A stretch of 64,000 nucleotides of DNA from Nocardia mikamii NBRC 108933. Lineage in GTDB: Bacteria > Actinomycetota > Actinomycetes > Mycobacteriales > Mycobacteriaceae. The notes under the pieces are model-generated. The model ran no database searches, had not been told where the DNA came from, and was given only the letters and a program-made list of their open reading frames with translations. The stretch lies in assembly GCF_001613505.1 (NCBI RefSeq), contig NZ_BDCM01000004.1, positions 248,001 through 312,000 on the forward strand, given 5' to 3'. The translations under genes and the position numbers were made by a program. This document shows, piece after piece, positions 16,359-24,054 of the stretch; the stretch's first letter is position 1; every line of letters starts with the position of its first letter.

Positions 16359-17375
16359 TCACCCGGCGGCCGGCAGGATCGTCGCGGCCGACGGGGACGC
16401 CATCTCGACGAGCGTCGCGAGAACCGGACGCGCGGCGGTGTCGGCTCCACGACCTTCGGGCGTGACGGCCGGCGTTCCGGTCGCGCGGTCCACGAGTGCC
16501 GCGACGGCCACCGCCACCTCCTCGGCGCGTTCCAGGATCACGCTGTGTCCGGCGCCGTCGAGCCGGACCAGTTCGGCACAGCCGAGTTGCGCGGCGAGTA
16601 CCACCGAATGCGCGAACGGAATCATGATGTCGGCCGATCCGCCGAGAACCAGGGCCGGGAGATCCGACAGCAGGCGCAGTGTGGGCGTCTCGTCGAAGTG
16701 GATGAGTGAATCCAGGAAGTAGGCCATCGTCGGCAGTGGGGTGTCGTTGAGCATCGCGGTGGCGAGTGCGGCCATGCGCGGATTCACCCGCCGCGAGCCG
16801 AAACTGGCCTCCCGCACCATCGGCTCGAAAACGCGGCGCCCCAACCGCTTCGACACCTGGAGTGCCCGCGGCGCCCGCTGGACCGCGACCCGCAGTGAGG
16901 TCACGGTGTGCCGGTTCAGCAGTCGGCCCAGTCCCACCGCCGTGATGCCGGCGGCCGCCCCGGCGATCAGCCCGACGCCGACCACCCGGGTGCCGATCGT
17001 GGCCGGGAACAGGCGAGCGTAGGCCAGCACCACCATCGCGCCCATGGAATGGCCGACCAGCACCACCGGTCCCGTCGGCGCGACCGCCCGCAGGACCGCG
17101 TCGAGATCGTGGCCCAGCTGGTCGATGGTGTAGGTCATCGGATGGGCGCCGGCGGAATCGCCGTGGCCACGGTGGTCGTAGAACACCATCCGGGTGCCGG
17201 AGCCCCATTGCCGCAGCAGCTGATCCCGCAGGAACCACCAGGACTCGGTCCGCAGGCAGTGGCCGTGGACGAAGACCACCGTCACCGAGGCCGTGAGCGG
17301 ACCGAAGGTCCAGGCGGCCAGTGGGGTGCCGTCGTCGGCGCAGACGGTGACGCGGGTGGCGATCGTCGTGGACAT
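16359..17375 (-). CDS. Alpha/beta-hydrolase fold protein
   Basis: 338 residues. Typical alpha/beta hydrolase: oxyanion-side HGHCLRTESWW (38-48), YDHRGHGDS (66-74), nucleophile elbow GHSMG with Ser110, and a late catalytic histidine in GAGHSVILE near 287. The acid residue is probably the Asp of GGSADIMIPF. It is cytosolic as no signal peptide is present. GGAGGACGTC precedes the ATG, a good ribosome site. About 45 C-terminal residues after the fold look disordered. It could act as an esterase, lipase or peptidase; the substrate is not predictable. The spacer upstream holds two palindromes. Confidence 0.88.
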   Translation of the reverse strand: MSTTIATRVTVCADDGTPLAAWTFGPLTASVTVVFVHGHCLRTESWWFLRDQLLRQWGSGTRMVFYDHRGHGDSAGAHPMTYTIDQLGHDLDAVLRAVAPTGPVVLVGHSMGAMVVLAYARLFPATIGTRVVGVGLIAGAAAGITAVGLGRLLNRHTVTSLRVAVQRAPRALQVSKRLGRRVFEPMVREASFGSRRVNPRMAALATAMLNDTPLPTMAYFLDSLIHFDETPTLRLLSDLPALVLGGSADIMIPFAHSVVLAAQLGCAELVRLDGAGHSVILERAEEVAVAVAALVDRATGTPAVTPEGRGADTAARPVLATLVEMASPSAATILPAAG

Positions 17376-17439
17376 GACGTCCTCCTGCAGAGTCCGTACC
17401 TGCCCGGATGTCGGAATTGATTGCCGCGGCGTTAACGGT

Positions 17440-17472
17440 CATAACCTGGTGTTATGCAGAAGTTGCACAACT
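17440..17472. promoter_or_regulatory. Two adjacent palindromes, possible operator
   Basis: CATAAC-N5-GTTATG occupies 17440-17456 and the 12-bp near-perfect palindrome AGTTGCACAACT occupies 17461-17472. Both lie between the divergent hydrolase and epoxide hydrolase genes. No regulator gene is adjacent. Confidence 0.45.
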
Positions 17473-17625
17473 GCTCCCGCTCGTTCGCCAGACGCTCCGG
17501 CACGAGTGGAATCGTCAGAGTATTCGCGTATCTAAGAGAATTTCTAGAAAGCTATAGAAAGAGCGCGAAACCGGCTCGCCGTACTAGGACCGAAACTGGC
17601 CTATATCGCCCCTAGCGTGGAATTC

Positions 17626-18756
17626 ATGAGCGCAGAGATCCGCAGCTTCCACATCGACATTCCCCAGTCCGACATCGACGATCTGCGTGATCGCCTCGGG
17701 CGGACGCGCTGGGCGCCGCAACTGCCCGGCGCGGAGGGCAGCCGGGGCGTCCCGGTCGCTCGGCTCCGCGCACTGGCCGAGTACTGGCGCACCGAATACG
17801 ACTGGCGGACACAGGAAGCCCGGCTCAATCGCTTCCCGCAGTACCGCACCGAGATCGACGGTCTCGATGTGCACTTCCTGCACGTGCGCTCGCCCGAGCC
17901 GGAGGCGCTGCCGCTGATTCTCAACCACGGCTGGCCCAACACCTTCGCCGAATTCGCCGGCCTCATCGACCTTCTCGTCGATCCCCGCGCGCACGGTGGC
18001 GATCCCGGGCGGGCCTTCCATGTGGTCGTACCGTCGGTGCCGGGGTACGGCTTCTCGGCCGCGCCTGCCGAAACCGGCTGGAGCGCAGACCGTGTCGGCC
18101 GGATGTGGGTGGAACTGATGGCCCGGCTCGGCTATCGGCGGTACGGCGTACAGGGCGGCGACCTGGGCACCTACGTGGGCACCGCGATCGCCGAGGCGGC
18201 GCCCGACCGGGTGGCCGGGCTCTACATCACCGCCGGTCTCGGCTTCCCGACCGAGGCCGATGTGCCGATTCTGACCGATGCCGAACGAGCCGGCTACGAG
18301 GCGATGATGTCGGCGGACTGGGTCAACGGCGTGGATCATCACGGTCTGCTGCGTGCGGCGCCGCAGACCTTCTCGATCGGATGGAACGATTCGCCCGCCG
18401 CCGCCCTGGCCTGGATGGTGCAGAAGTACACCGACTTCAGCGCCGCCGGCGCGCTCGACGCGGCGATCGACCGCGACGCGTTGCTGACCACCGTCGGCAT
18501 CTACTGGTTCACCCAGAGTTTCGGGACCTCGGCCTGGTCGTACTACGACAGCACGAGCTTCGCCTGGCCGACCGGTTCGGCGCGGGTCCCGACCGGGGTG
18601 TACAGCGGCGCACCGGGCATCCGCCGGCTCGCCGAACGCACCGCGAAAGTCGTGCACTGGCCGGAGGGTAATCCGGCGGGACACCATTTCATCGCGATGG
18701 ATCAGCCCCGGGCATATGCGGCCGACCTGCGCAGATTCTTCGGCGATCTCGGCTGA
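17626..18756 (+). CDS. Epoxide hydrolase family protein
   Basis: 376 residues. Has the N-terminal EHN extension (about 1-110) that covers the active site of microsomal-type epoxide hydrolases, then an alpha/beta fold with HGWP (101-104), YGFS (141-144), nucleophile Asp179 in QGGDLGT and a late His in GHHFIAMDQP near 352. It would open epoxides to diols by an ester intermediate; in actinomycetes such enzymes handle fatty or xenobiotic epoxides. A TATATC -10-like hexamer lies near 17602, giving a short leader. An in-frame GTG nine bases upstream of the ATG is less likely. It converges with the acyl-CoA dehydrogenase gene, with a long inverted repeat between. Confidence 0.88.
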   Translation: MSAEIRSFHIDIPQSDIDDLRDRLGRTRWAPQLPGAEGSRGVPVARLRALAEYWRTEYDWRTQEARLNRFPQYRTEIDGLDVHFLHVRSPEPEALPLILNHGWPNTFAEFAGLIDLLVDPRAHGGDPGRAFHVVVPSVPGYGFSAAPAETGWSADRVGRMWVELMARLGYRRYGVQGGDLGTYVGTAIAEAAPDRVAGLYITAGLGFPTEADVPILTDAERAGYEAMMSADWVNGVDHHGLLRAAPQTFSIGWNDSPAAALAWMVQKYTDFSAAGALDAAIDRDALLTTVGIYWFTQSFGTSAWSYYDSTSFAWPTGSARVPTGVYSGAPGIRRLAERTAKVVHWPEGNPAGHHFIAMDQPRAYAADLRRFFGDLG

Positions 18757-18764
18757 GTGACGGG

Positions 18765-18824
18765 CCATCGGGAAATCTGAGGCCACCTACCGAAAATGCT
18801 AGACAACCGTAGATTTCCCGATGG
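18765..18824. terminator. Perfect 14-bp inverted repeat with 32-nt loop
   Basis: CCATCGGGAAATCT (18765-18778) and its reverse complement (18811-18824) sit exactly between two convergent gene ends, the right arm ending 4 nt before the acyl-CoA dehydrogenase stop. A bidirectional terminator is likely, though the loop is long. Confidence 0.5.
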
Positions 18825-18828
18825 ATCG

Positions 18829-20784
18829 CTACACGTCGGCCGCCGTGCGCGTGGACGGCAGGAACGGGGCGAGCAGATTGTGCTCGGTGGACGGCCCGAA
18901 CTCCCACTCCGCGATCCACGGGCCGGTGCCCTCGCTCTGGTCGAGCACGCCCGACTCCAGCCACTCGTAGCGGCCGTCGAGCACCTGCCGGGTCAGCGCG
19001 GTGTCGGCGTCGTCGGTGTTGTCCCACAGTGCGTCGAAGGCGGCCTCGACCCGCAACCGGGACTGGCGGCAGAAGGTGTCGGCCAGTTCCGTCGCCGCGG
19101 CCGCGTCCCGGCTGCCCTCGGCGCGCATGGCCTGCGCGCGCACGCAGGCCGCCGACATGGCGAACAGTTCCGCGCCGATATCGACGAGGCGGCCCAGGAA
19201 CCCCTGCCGGTATTCGAGTTTCGCCTGCCAGCGCGCCATCGCGTACATCAGTTCGCGCGCCTGCTTGCGCGACATCCGCTCGACATAGCGCAGATGTGTT
19301 GCCAGCGGCCCGAATTCGGTATACGCCGTCGGAAGGGTGCCACGGCCGACCGCCAACTGCGGGAACCATTTCGCGTAGAAGCCGCTCGCCCCGACCGCCG
19401 CGGTGGCCTTGTCCTTGAGCGCCGCATGACGGTCCACCAGCGCGCCCGCGGCGGCCATATGCGCATCGGCCATCTCCCGGGCGATCAGCAGCCGCATGAT
19501 CTCGCTGGAGCCTTCGAAGATCCGATTGATCCGCAGATCGCGCACCATTTGTTCGGCCGGTACCGCGCGCTCACCCCGATGACGCAGGGAGGCGGCGGTC
19601 TCGTAGCCGCGGCCGCCGCGAATCTGCACCAGTTCGTCGGCGATGCGACAGCTCATCTCGGAGGCCCACAATTTGGCCAGCGCGGCTTCGATGCGGATGT
19701 CGTTGCGCGCCTCGTCGCACATGGTGCCGGACAGTTCGAGGACCGCCTCCAGCGCGAAAGCGGTTGCGGCGACGAAGGATATCTTCGACGCGACCGCCGC
19801 GTGTTCACCGACCGGGCGGCCCCACTGCACGCGCGCCGCCGACCAGCCGCGGCTGATCTTCAGCGACCACTTCGCCGCCGCGGTGCACAGTGCGGGGATG
19901 GCCAGCCGTCCCGCGTTGAGCGTGGTCAGCGCGATCTTCAGGCCGTCGCCCTCGCGTCCGATCAGATTGCGGGCGGGCACCCGGACCTTGTGCATGCGGG
20001 TGACGCCGTTCTCGATCCCGTGCAAACCCATGAAGGTGTTGCGGCGCTCGACGGTGATGCCGGGGGTGTCGGCCTCCACCACGAAGGCGGATATCCCGCC
20101 GCGATGGCCTTGTCCCTTCGGCACCCGCGCCATCACCACCAGCAGTTCGGCGACCACACCGTTGGTCGTCCACAACTTCACGCCGTCGAGCTCGTAGGCC
20201 TCGCCGTCGGCGGTCGGGGTCGCGGTACTCGCCATCCGGGCGGGGTCCGATCCGACATCCGGTTCGGTCAGCAGGAAGGCGCTGACCGCGCCCCGCGCGC
20301 ACCGGGGCAGGAATTCGCGCTTCTGTTCCTCGGTGCCGGCCAGCTTCAGCGGTTCCGGTACGCCGATCGACTGATGCGCCGACAGCAGCACGCCCAAACT
20401 GGCGTGCACCGAGCCGACCATCATCAGCGCCCGGTTGTAGCCGACCTGCGACAGGCCCTGCCCACCGTATTCCGGCGGGATCTTCAGTCCGAAGCAGCCG
20501 AGTTCGGCCAGGCCGCGGACGTAGTCGTCGGGGATCTTCGATTCGGCCTCGATGACCGATCCGTCCAAGGTCTCGCAGAAGGCCCGCAGCCGTTCCAGGA
20601 AGGCCTCGGTCCGCGCCGCGTCGTCGGGAGCGGGCTGCGGGTACGGATGGATCAGGTCGAGCCGGAACCGGCCGAGGAACATCTGCTTGGCGAACGATGG
20701 TTTGGCCCAGGTGCTTTCGCGCGATTCCTCGACCAGTGCGCGGGCCTGTTCTTCGGTGGCGTGAACTTTCGCGGCTGTCGCCAT
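18829..20784 (-). CDS. Acyl-CoA dehydrogenase (large, VLCAD/FadE type)
   Basis: 651 residues, about 250 longer than classical short-chain enzymes. FAD-dependent first step of fatty-acid beta-oxidation. The core (about 80-460) shows the signatures FLLTEPDVGSD and QIRGGRGYE, and an IFEGSSEIMRLLIAREM segment typical of VLCAD/ACAD9-like enzymes. A helical C-terminal extension (about 470-640) is likely used for membrane association or dimer contacts. A GAGGGAGGATCCC site precedes the ATG. It is a single gene, convergent with the epoxide hydrolase. Chain-length preference is inferred to be long from its size. Confidence 0.92.
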   Translation of the reverse strand: MATAAKVHATEEQARALVEESRESTWAKPSFAKQMFLGRFRLDLIHPYPQPAPDDAARTEAFLERLRAFCETLDGSVIEAESKIPDDYVRGLAELGCFGLKIPPEYGGQGLSQVGYNRALMMVGSVHASLGVLLSAHQSIGVPEPLKLAGTEEQKREFLPRCARGAVSAFLLTEPDVGSDPARMASTATPTADGEAYELDGVKLWTTNGVVAELLVVMARVPKGQGHRGGISAFVVEADTPGITVERRNTFMGLHGIENGVTRMHKVRVPARNLIGREGDGLKIALTTLNAGRLAIPALCTAAAKWSLKISRGWSAARVQWGRPVGEHAAVASKISFVAATAFALEAVLELSGTMCDEARNDIRIEAALAKLWASEMSCRIADELVQIRGGRGYETAASLRHRGERAVPAEQMVRDLRINRIFEGSSEIMRLLIAREMADAHMAAAGALVDRHAALKDKATAAVGASGFYAKWFPQLAVGRGTLPTAYTEFGPLATHLRYVERMSRKQARELMYAMARWQAKLEYRQGFLGRLVDIGAELFAMSAACVRAQAMRAEGSRDAAAATELADTFCRQSRLRVEAAFDALWDNTDDADTALTRQVLDGRYEWLESGVLDQSEGTGPWIAEWEFGPSTEHNLLAPFLPSTRTAADV

Positions 20785-20878
20785 GGGATCCTCCCTCGAA
20801 ACGTGACCAGGATCACATTCGAGTGTAGGAGGGTTTGTTACTGGCCGGTAGGCCTCCGGCGAAATCGGGGTCGAAGAA

Positions 20879-22063
20879 TTACTGCACGCCGCGCAGATAC
20901 CGCCCGAAATGCGGCACCGTGAAGCCGATCGTGCCCCGCTCAGCGGAATAGATCAGCCCCTTCTTGATGAGTCCGTCCCGGGCCGGAGACAGGGATGCGG
21001 GTTTGCGACCCAGTTCCTTGGCGACCGCCGCGGTCGGTACCGGCCCGTCGTCGCCGGCCAGATCGGCCATCGCCCGCATGTACTCGCGCTCGGCGGGCGT
21101 TGCCCGCTCGTAGCGGGAGCCGAAGAAGCCGACCGCCAGTTCCTCCTCGGCCGCCGGGGCCGCCAGTTCCACATCCTCGGCGCCGATCGGGCTGCGGGCG
21201 GCCACATCCCAGGTGGCCTTACCGTAGGCCTGGACGAAATAGGGGTATCCATCTGCCTTGTCGTACAAGGCTTTCAGCGCCTCCTCGGTGAACTCCACCG
21301 TCTCGCGCTCGGCGGGCGCGATCAGCGCGCGATCCGCGGAATCGCGATCGAGCCGGTCGATGCGGTGATAACCGAAAAGTCGCTCGGAGTAGCTCTTGGA
21401 GGCCGACAGGACGGCCGGCAGATGTGGCAGACCCGCGCCCACCACGATCAACGGCGCTGTCTCCTGGCTCAGTTCGTGGCAGGCGCCGCAGATGGCGGAG
21501 ATGTCGGCCGGTCCCAGATCCTGCATCTCGTCGATGAACACGGCGATGCCGACGCCGATATCGCGGGCCAGCTGAGCCGCTTCGAGGAGCAACTCCACCA
21601 GATCGATCTCGATGTCACCGGAGTCCGCGCGCCCGGTGACGGCCGGGACGTCGATACCGGGTTGCCAGCGTTCGCGCATCCCCTTGTCAGCGGTCGCGCG
21701 CAGGGCGAAGGCCTTGAGGATGCCCAGGAAATCGTCGACCATCTCGGGATTGCGATGGGCGACCGCGATCTGGCGCACCGCCATATGCAGCGCCGAGGCC
21801 AGCGGCCGCCGTAATTCCTGATCCGGGCGGGCCTCCAGTTTGCCGGTTCCCCACCCGCGCGAGCGGGCCGTGGACCGAAGTTGATTGAGCAGCACGGTCT
21901 TTCCCACGCCGCGCAGGCCGGTGAGCATCACACTGCGTTCGGGACGTCCGCGCGAGATGCGTTCGAGCACGATGTCGAACGCGTCGAGCTGTTTGTCGCG
22001 CCCGGCGAGTTCGGGCGGGCGCTGGCCGGCGCCCGGGGCATACGGATTCCGCACGGGGTCCAT
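20879..22063 (-). CDS. AAA-type ATPase with C-terminal winged helix (Orc1/Cdc6-like)
   Basis: 394 residues. Walker A TGLRGVGKT (48-56), Walker B AVFIDEMQD (174-182), and a sensor-like VVGAGLPHLP following. The last 80 residues read as a winged helix (PTAAVAKELGRKPASLSPAR...). The domain order matches archaeal Orc1/Cdc6-like or STAND ATPases, found widely in actinomycetes with unknown function. It is not a replication initiator by context. A TACGGT hexamer lies 8 nt before the ATG, so the message may be leaderless. Stands alone, divergent from the 95-residue gene. Confidence 0.85.
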   Translation of the reverse strand: MDPVRNPYAPGAGQRPPELAGRDKQLDAFDIVLERISRGRPERSVMLTGLRGVGKTVLLNQLRSTARSRGWGTGKLEARPDQELRRPLASALHMAVRQIAVAHRNPEMVDDFLGILKAFALRATADKGMRERWQPGIDVPAVTGRADSGDIEIDLVELLLEAAQLARDIGVGIAVFIDEMQDLGPADISAICGACHELSQETAPLIVVGAGLPHLPAVLSASKSYSERLFGYHRIDRLDRDSADRALIAPAERETVEFTEEALKALYDKADGYPYFVQAYGKATWDVAARSPIGAEDVELAAPAAEEELAVGFFGSRYERATPAEREYMRAMADLAGDDGPVPTAAVAKELGRKPASLSPARDGLIKKGLIYSAERGTIGFTVPHFGRYLRGVQ

Positions 22064-22224
22064 GCCCCGACACCGTAGCGCTTTCGCACCGAAATCTCGG
22101 GATATATAGGGGATGTCCTAGATTGCGCTATCCCATCGAATCGCAGCCGCCGCGCGGGGTGACCGGGCGCGGCGCGCTCTACGCTGGGGGCTGATCGAGG
22201 TCCGAAATGTCCGCAGGAGGGGTC

Positions 22225-22512
22225 ATGTCCACCGATTCGGAAGATCAGCAGTCCGGCGATCGGCCGAACCCCACGGTGGCCGAGGTCGTCGGATCCTGGG
22301 ACGTGCCCGCCGGAGCGAGCGTGGCGCGACAGATTCGCGACAACATCCTGCACGCGATCGCGCAGGGGTACGACGATCCGCAACTGGTGGCCGATCTCGC
22401 GGTCGGTCCCCTCGTGATCGCCCTGGGCCGGCTGGAAACCGAACTGGCCGACGCGCGCGGTCGCATCGCGGACCTGGAGCACGCGGTCCGTGCGCGCGGA
22501 GAGGCCGAGTGA
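22225..22512 (+). CDS. Conserved-type hypothetical protein, 95 residues
   Basis: Acidic soluble protein. After a disordered head (MSTDSEDQQSGDRPNPTVAE) it is helical and ends in a heptad-like segment (ALGRLETELADARGRIADLE) that probably forms a coiled coil. AGGAGGGGTC precedes the ATG at 22225, an excellent ribosome site; a start 18 nt upstream is not needed. A TACGCT -10-like hexamer lies 44 nt upstream. I do not recognise the family. It lies between the ATPase and the riboswitch-controlled cell-wall gene, without overlap with either. Confidence 0.7.
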   Translation: MSTDSEDQQSGDRPNPTVAEVVGSWDVPAGASVARQIRDNILHAIAQGYDDPQLVADLAVGPLVIALGRLETELADARGRIADLEHAVRARGEAE

Positions 22513-22740
22513 ATCGGTCGCCGGTGTAACGCCCGGGCGACTCGTTTCGATAACGAGCACAGCGCCGTGGATACCGTGTCGTGATCTCCATAGCAGATCG
22601 TTTCGCCGGGCTGTAATCGGGGGTGGTCCTGGCGATTTGGCGACACGCGGGCAGACACGCCGTCGTGTGGGGTGGACAACAACACCGAGCCGTCGTAATC
22701 TCTTCGTGACTTCGCGGAGTATGTCGCTTCATTAGAGGGG

Positions 22741-22912
22741 CGGCCCGCTGAGTCACCGCCTAATCAGCAGTCGAGTGGGCAGCTCGATCGCTGAACCGGG
22801 GACCCAGGTTACTGGGGTGAATCCTCTTCGGTCGCAAGGTCGATGGGGTAGGGCCGAATCTTCCCGGTCCGAACCCGTCAGCTAACCCGGTCGGCGCGTG
22901 GGCAAGGAAGAA
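22741..22912 (+). promoter_or_regulatory. Cyclic di-AMP riboswitch (ydaO/yuaA type)
   Basis: The leader shows the hallmark blocks GGGGTGAATCC, AGGGCCGAATC, then GTCCGAACCCGTCAGCTAACCC with GTCGGCG soon after, in the order of the ydaO-yuaA class. It stands directly before an NlpC/P60 cell-wall hydrolase gene, a classic actinomycete target. Binding of c-di-AMP normally turns expression off. The 5' limit is approximate. The 417-bp gap from 22513 holds this element and the presumed promoter. Confidence 0.88.
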
Positions 22913-22929
22913 ACAGGAGACTCAGCTCG

Positions 22930-23607
22930 GTGGGTAAACACAGTCTGCAACGGGAATCTCGGCTGCCGAATTCCGTCAAGGGTGCGCTGGTCTGCGGCGC
23001 AGTAGCGGCAACAACCGGTGCGATTCCGGCGATTCCGGCCATGGCGGCCACGATCAACGTTCCCGGCGTCGGCAACTTCGACGTTCCGCTGGGTTCGGAT
23101 TTCGACCAGCAGGTCAGCCAGGCGAACCAGGTGCTCGCCGATCACGCGGATCAGATCAAGGGAGTTCAGCAGGCGCTGAGCTCGCAGGCGATCGCGCCCA
23201 GCATCCCCAACGCCGCGCAGAACCCGATGGGTAGCATGTTCGGTCAGCCGCAGCAGCAGCACGGCGTCGGCGACGTCGCCCTCGACGCTGCGCGCAGCAA
23301 GATCGGCGCCGACTACGTGTGGGGCGCCTCCGGTCCTTCGAACTTCGACTGCTCCGGTCTGGTGCAGTGGGCGTACAAGCAGGCCGGAATTCAACTGCCG
23401 CGGACCAGCTTCGAACAGTCGCACGTCGGCAAGCCGGTCGCCTTCCAGGACCTGAAGCCGGGCGACCTGGTCATCCAGAACGGTGGCGGCCACGTGTCCA
23501 TGTACGCCGGGGATGGCAAGATTCTCCAGGCGCCGCAGTCGGGCGAGACCGTCAGCTACGCGCATCTGGACCCCGACTCGATCGTCACCGCACGCCGCGT
23601 CGCCTAG
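22930..23607 (+). CDS. Secreted NlpC/P60 peptidoglycan endopeptidase
   Basis: 225 residues. A signal peptide (about 1-39, ending PAMAA) exports it. The middle is a short helical linker with Gln-rich spacer. The C-terminal NlpC/P60 domain (about 118-225) has catalytic Cys141 in DCSGL and His188 in GGHVSMY, with a third polar residue near 200. It should cleave D-Glu-meso-DAP type stem-peptide bonds and act in cell separation or wall turnover, like mycobacterial Rip proteins. GTG start, with CAGGAGA 10 nt upstream. It is controlled by the c-di-AMP riboswitch. Confidence 0.93.
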   Translation: MGKHSLQRESRLPNSVKGALVCGAVAATTGAIPAIPAMAATINVPGVGNFDVPLGSDFDQQVSQANQVLADHADQIKGVQQALSSQAIAPSIPNAAQNPMGSMFGQPQQQHGVGDVALDAARSKIGADYVWGASGPSNFDCSGLVQWAYKQAGIQLPRTSFEQSHVGKPVAFQDLKPGDLVIQNGGGHVSMYAGDGKILQAPQSGETVSYAHLDPDSIVTARRVA

Positions 23608-23626
23608 TCGTTCCGCTCGACAGCAC

Positions 23627-23650
23627 GGCCCGGCGGTGACCCGCCGGGCC
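23627..23650 (+). terminator. 10-bp stem, 4-nt loop
   Basis: GGCCCGGCGG-TGAC-CCGCCGGGCC follows the NlpC/P60 gene by 19 nt and precedes the S4-domain gene. Confidence 0.8.
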
Positions 23651-23667
23651 TACTGTGAGGAGCGAAA

Positions 23668-24054
23668 CTGGAACAGGCACAACCAGCTACAGCGCGGGTC
23701 GACTCCTGGATCTGGGCTGTCCGGCTGTTCAAAACTCGATCCGCTGCGGCCACCGCGTGCCGCGGCGGTCATGTGCGTGTCAACGGCACCGCCGTCAAAC
23801 CCGCTCATCAGATCAAGTCCGGTGATGAGGTGCGGGTCCGTAATGCCGGAGTCGAACGTATCGTCGTCGTGGTCCGGCTGGTCGTCAAACGCGTCGGCGC
23901 TTCGATTGCCACGCAGTGCTATATCGACAAGAGCCCCCCGCCGCCCGCACCCGAAATCGTCGCCGCGATGCCCAAGCGCGACCGCGGTGCCGGACGGCCC
24001 ACGAAGCGCGAACGCCGTGACACCGATCGGCTACTCGGCCGCGATTCCACCTGA
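23668..24054 (+). CDS. S4-domain RNA-binding protein with probable CTG start
   Basis: 128 residues of the Hsp15/YrfH-like S4 family, which bind rRNA or stalled ribosomes. The S4 core (RVDSWIWAVRLFKTRSAAAT then ACRGGHVRVNG and GDEVRV) begins near residue 11. No ATG, GTG or TTG occurs in frame between the upstream stop (23656) and the core; the first usual start, the GTG at 23773, would remove half of the S4 domain. A perfect GAGGAG (23657-23662) lies 5 nt before the CTG at 23668, so initiation there is the best reading. The tail is basic and Pro-rich. The gene end overlaps the convergent FAAL gene by 24 nt. Confidence 0.75.
   Translation: MEQAQPATARVDSWIWAVRLFKTRSAAATACRGGHVRVNGTAVKPAHQIKSGDEVRVRNAGVERIVVVVRLVVKRVGASIATQCYIDKSPPPPAPEIVAAMPKRDRGAGRPTKRERRDTDRLLGRDST

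Noticed and set aside
20785..20878. Weak 5-bp GC stem near 20850 considered as terminator
   Set aside because: Stem is too short to support a call.
18796..20922. 708-codon frame antisense to the acyl-CoA dehydrogenase
   Set aside because: Shadow of the real gene caused by high-GC codon bias.
20879..22063. Orc1/Cdc6-like ATPase considered as replication initiator of a plasmid or element
   Set aside because: No repeats, integrase or partition genes nearby; such solitary ATPases are common on actinomycete chromosomes.
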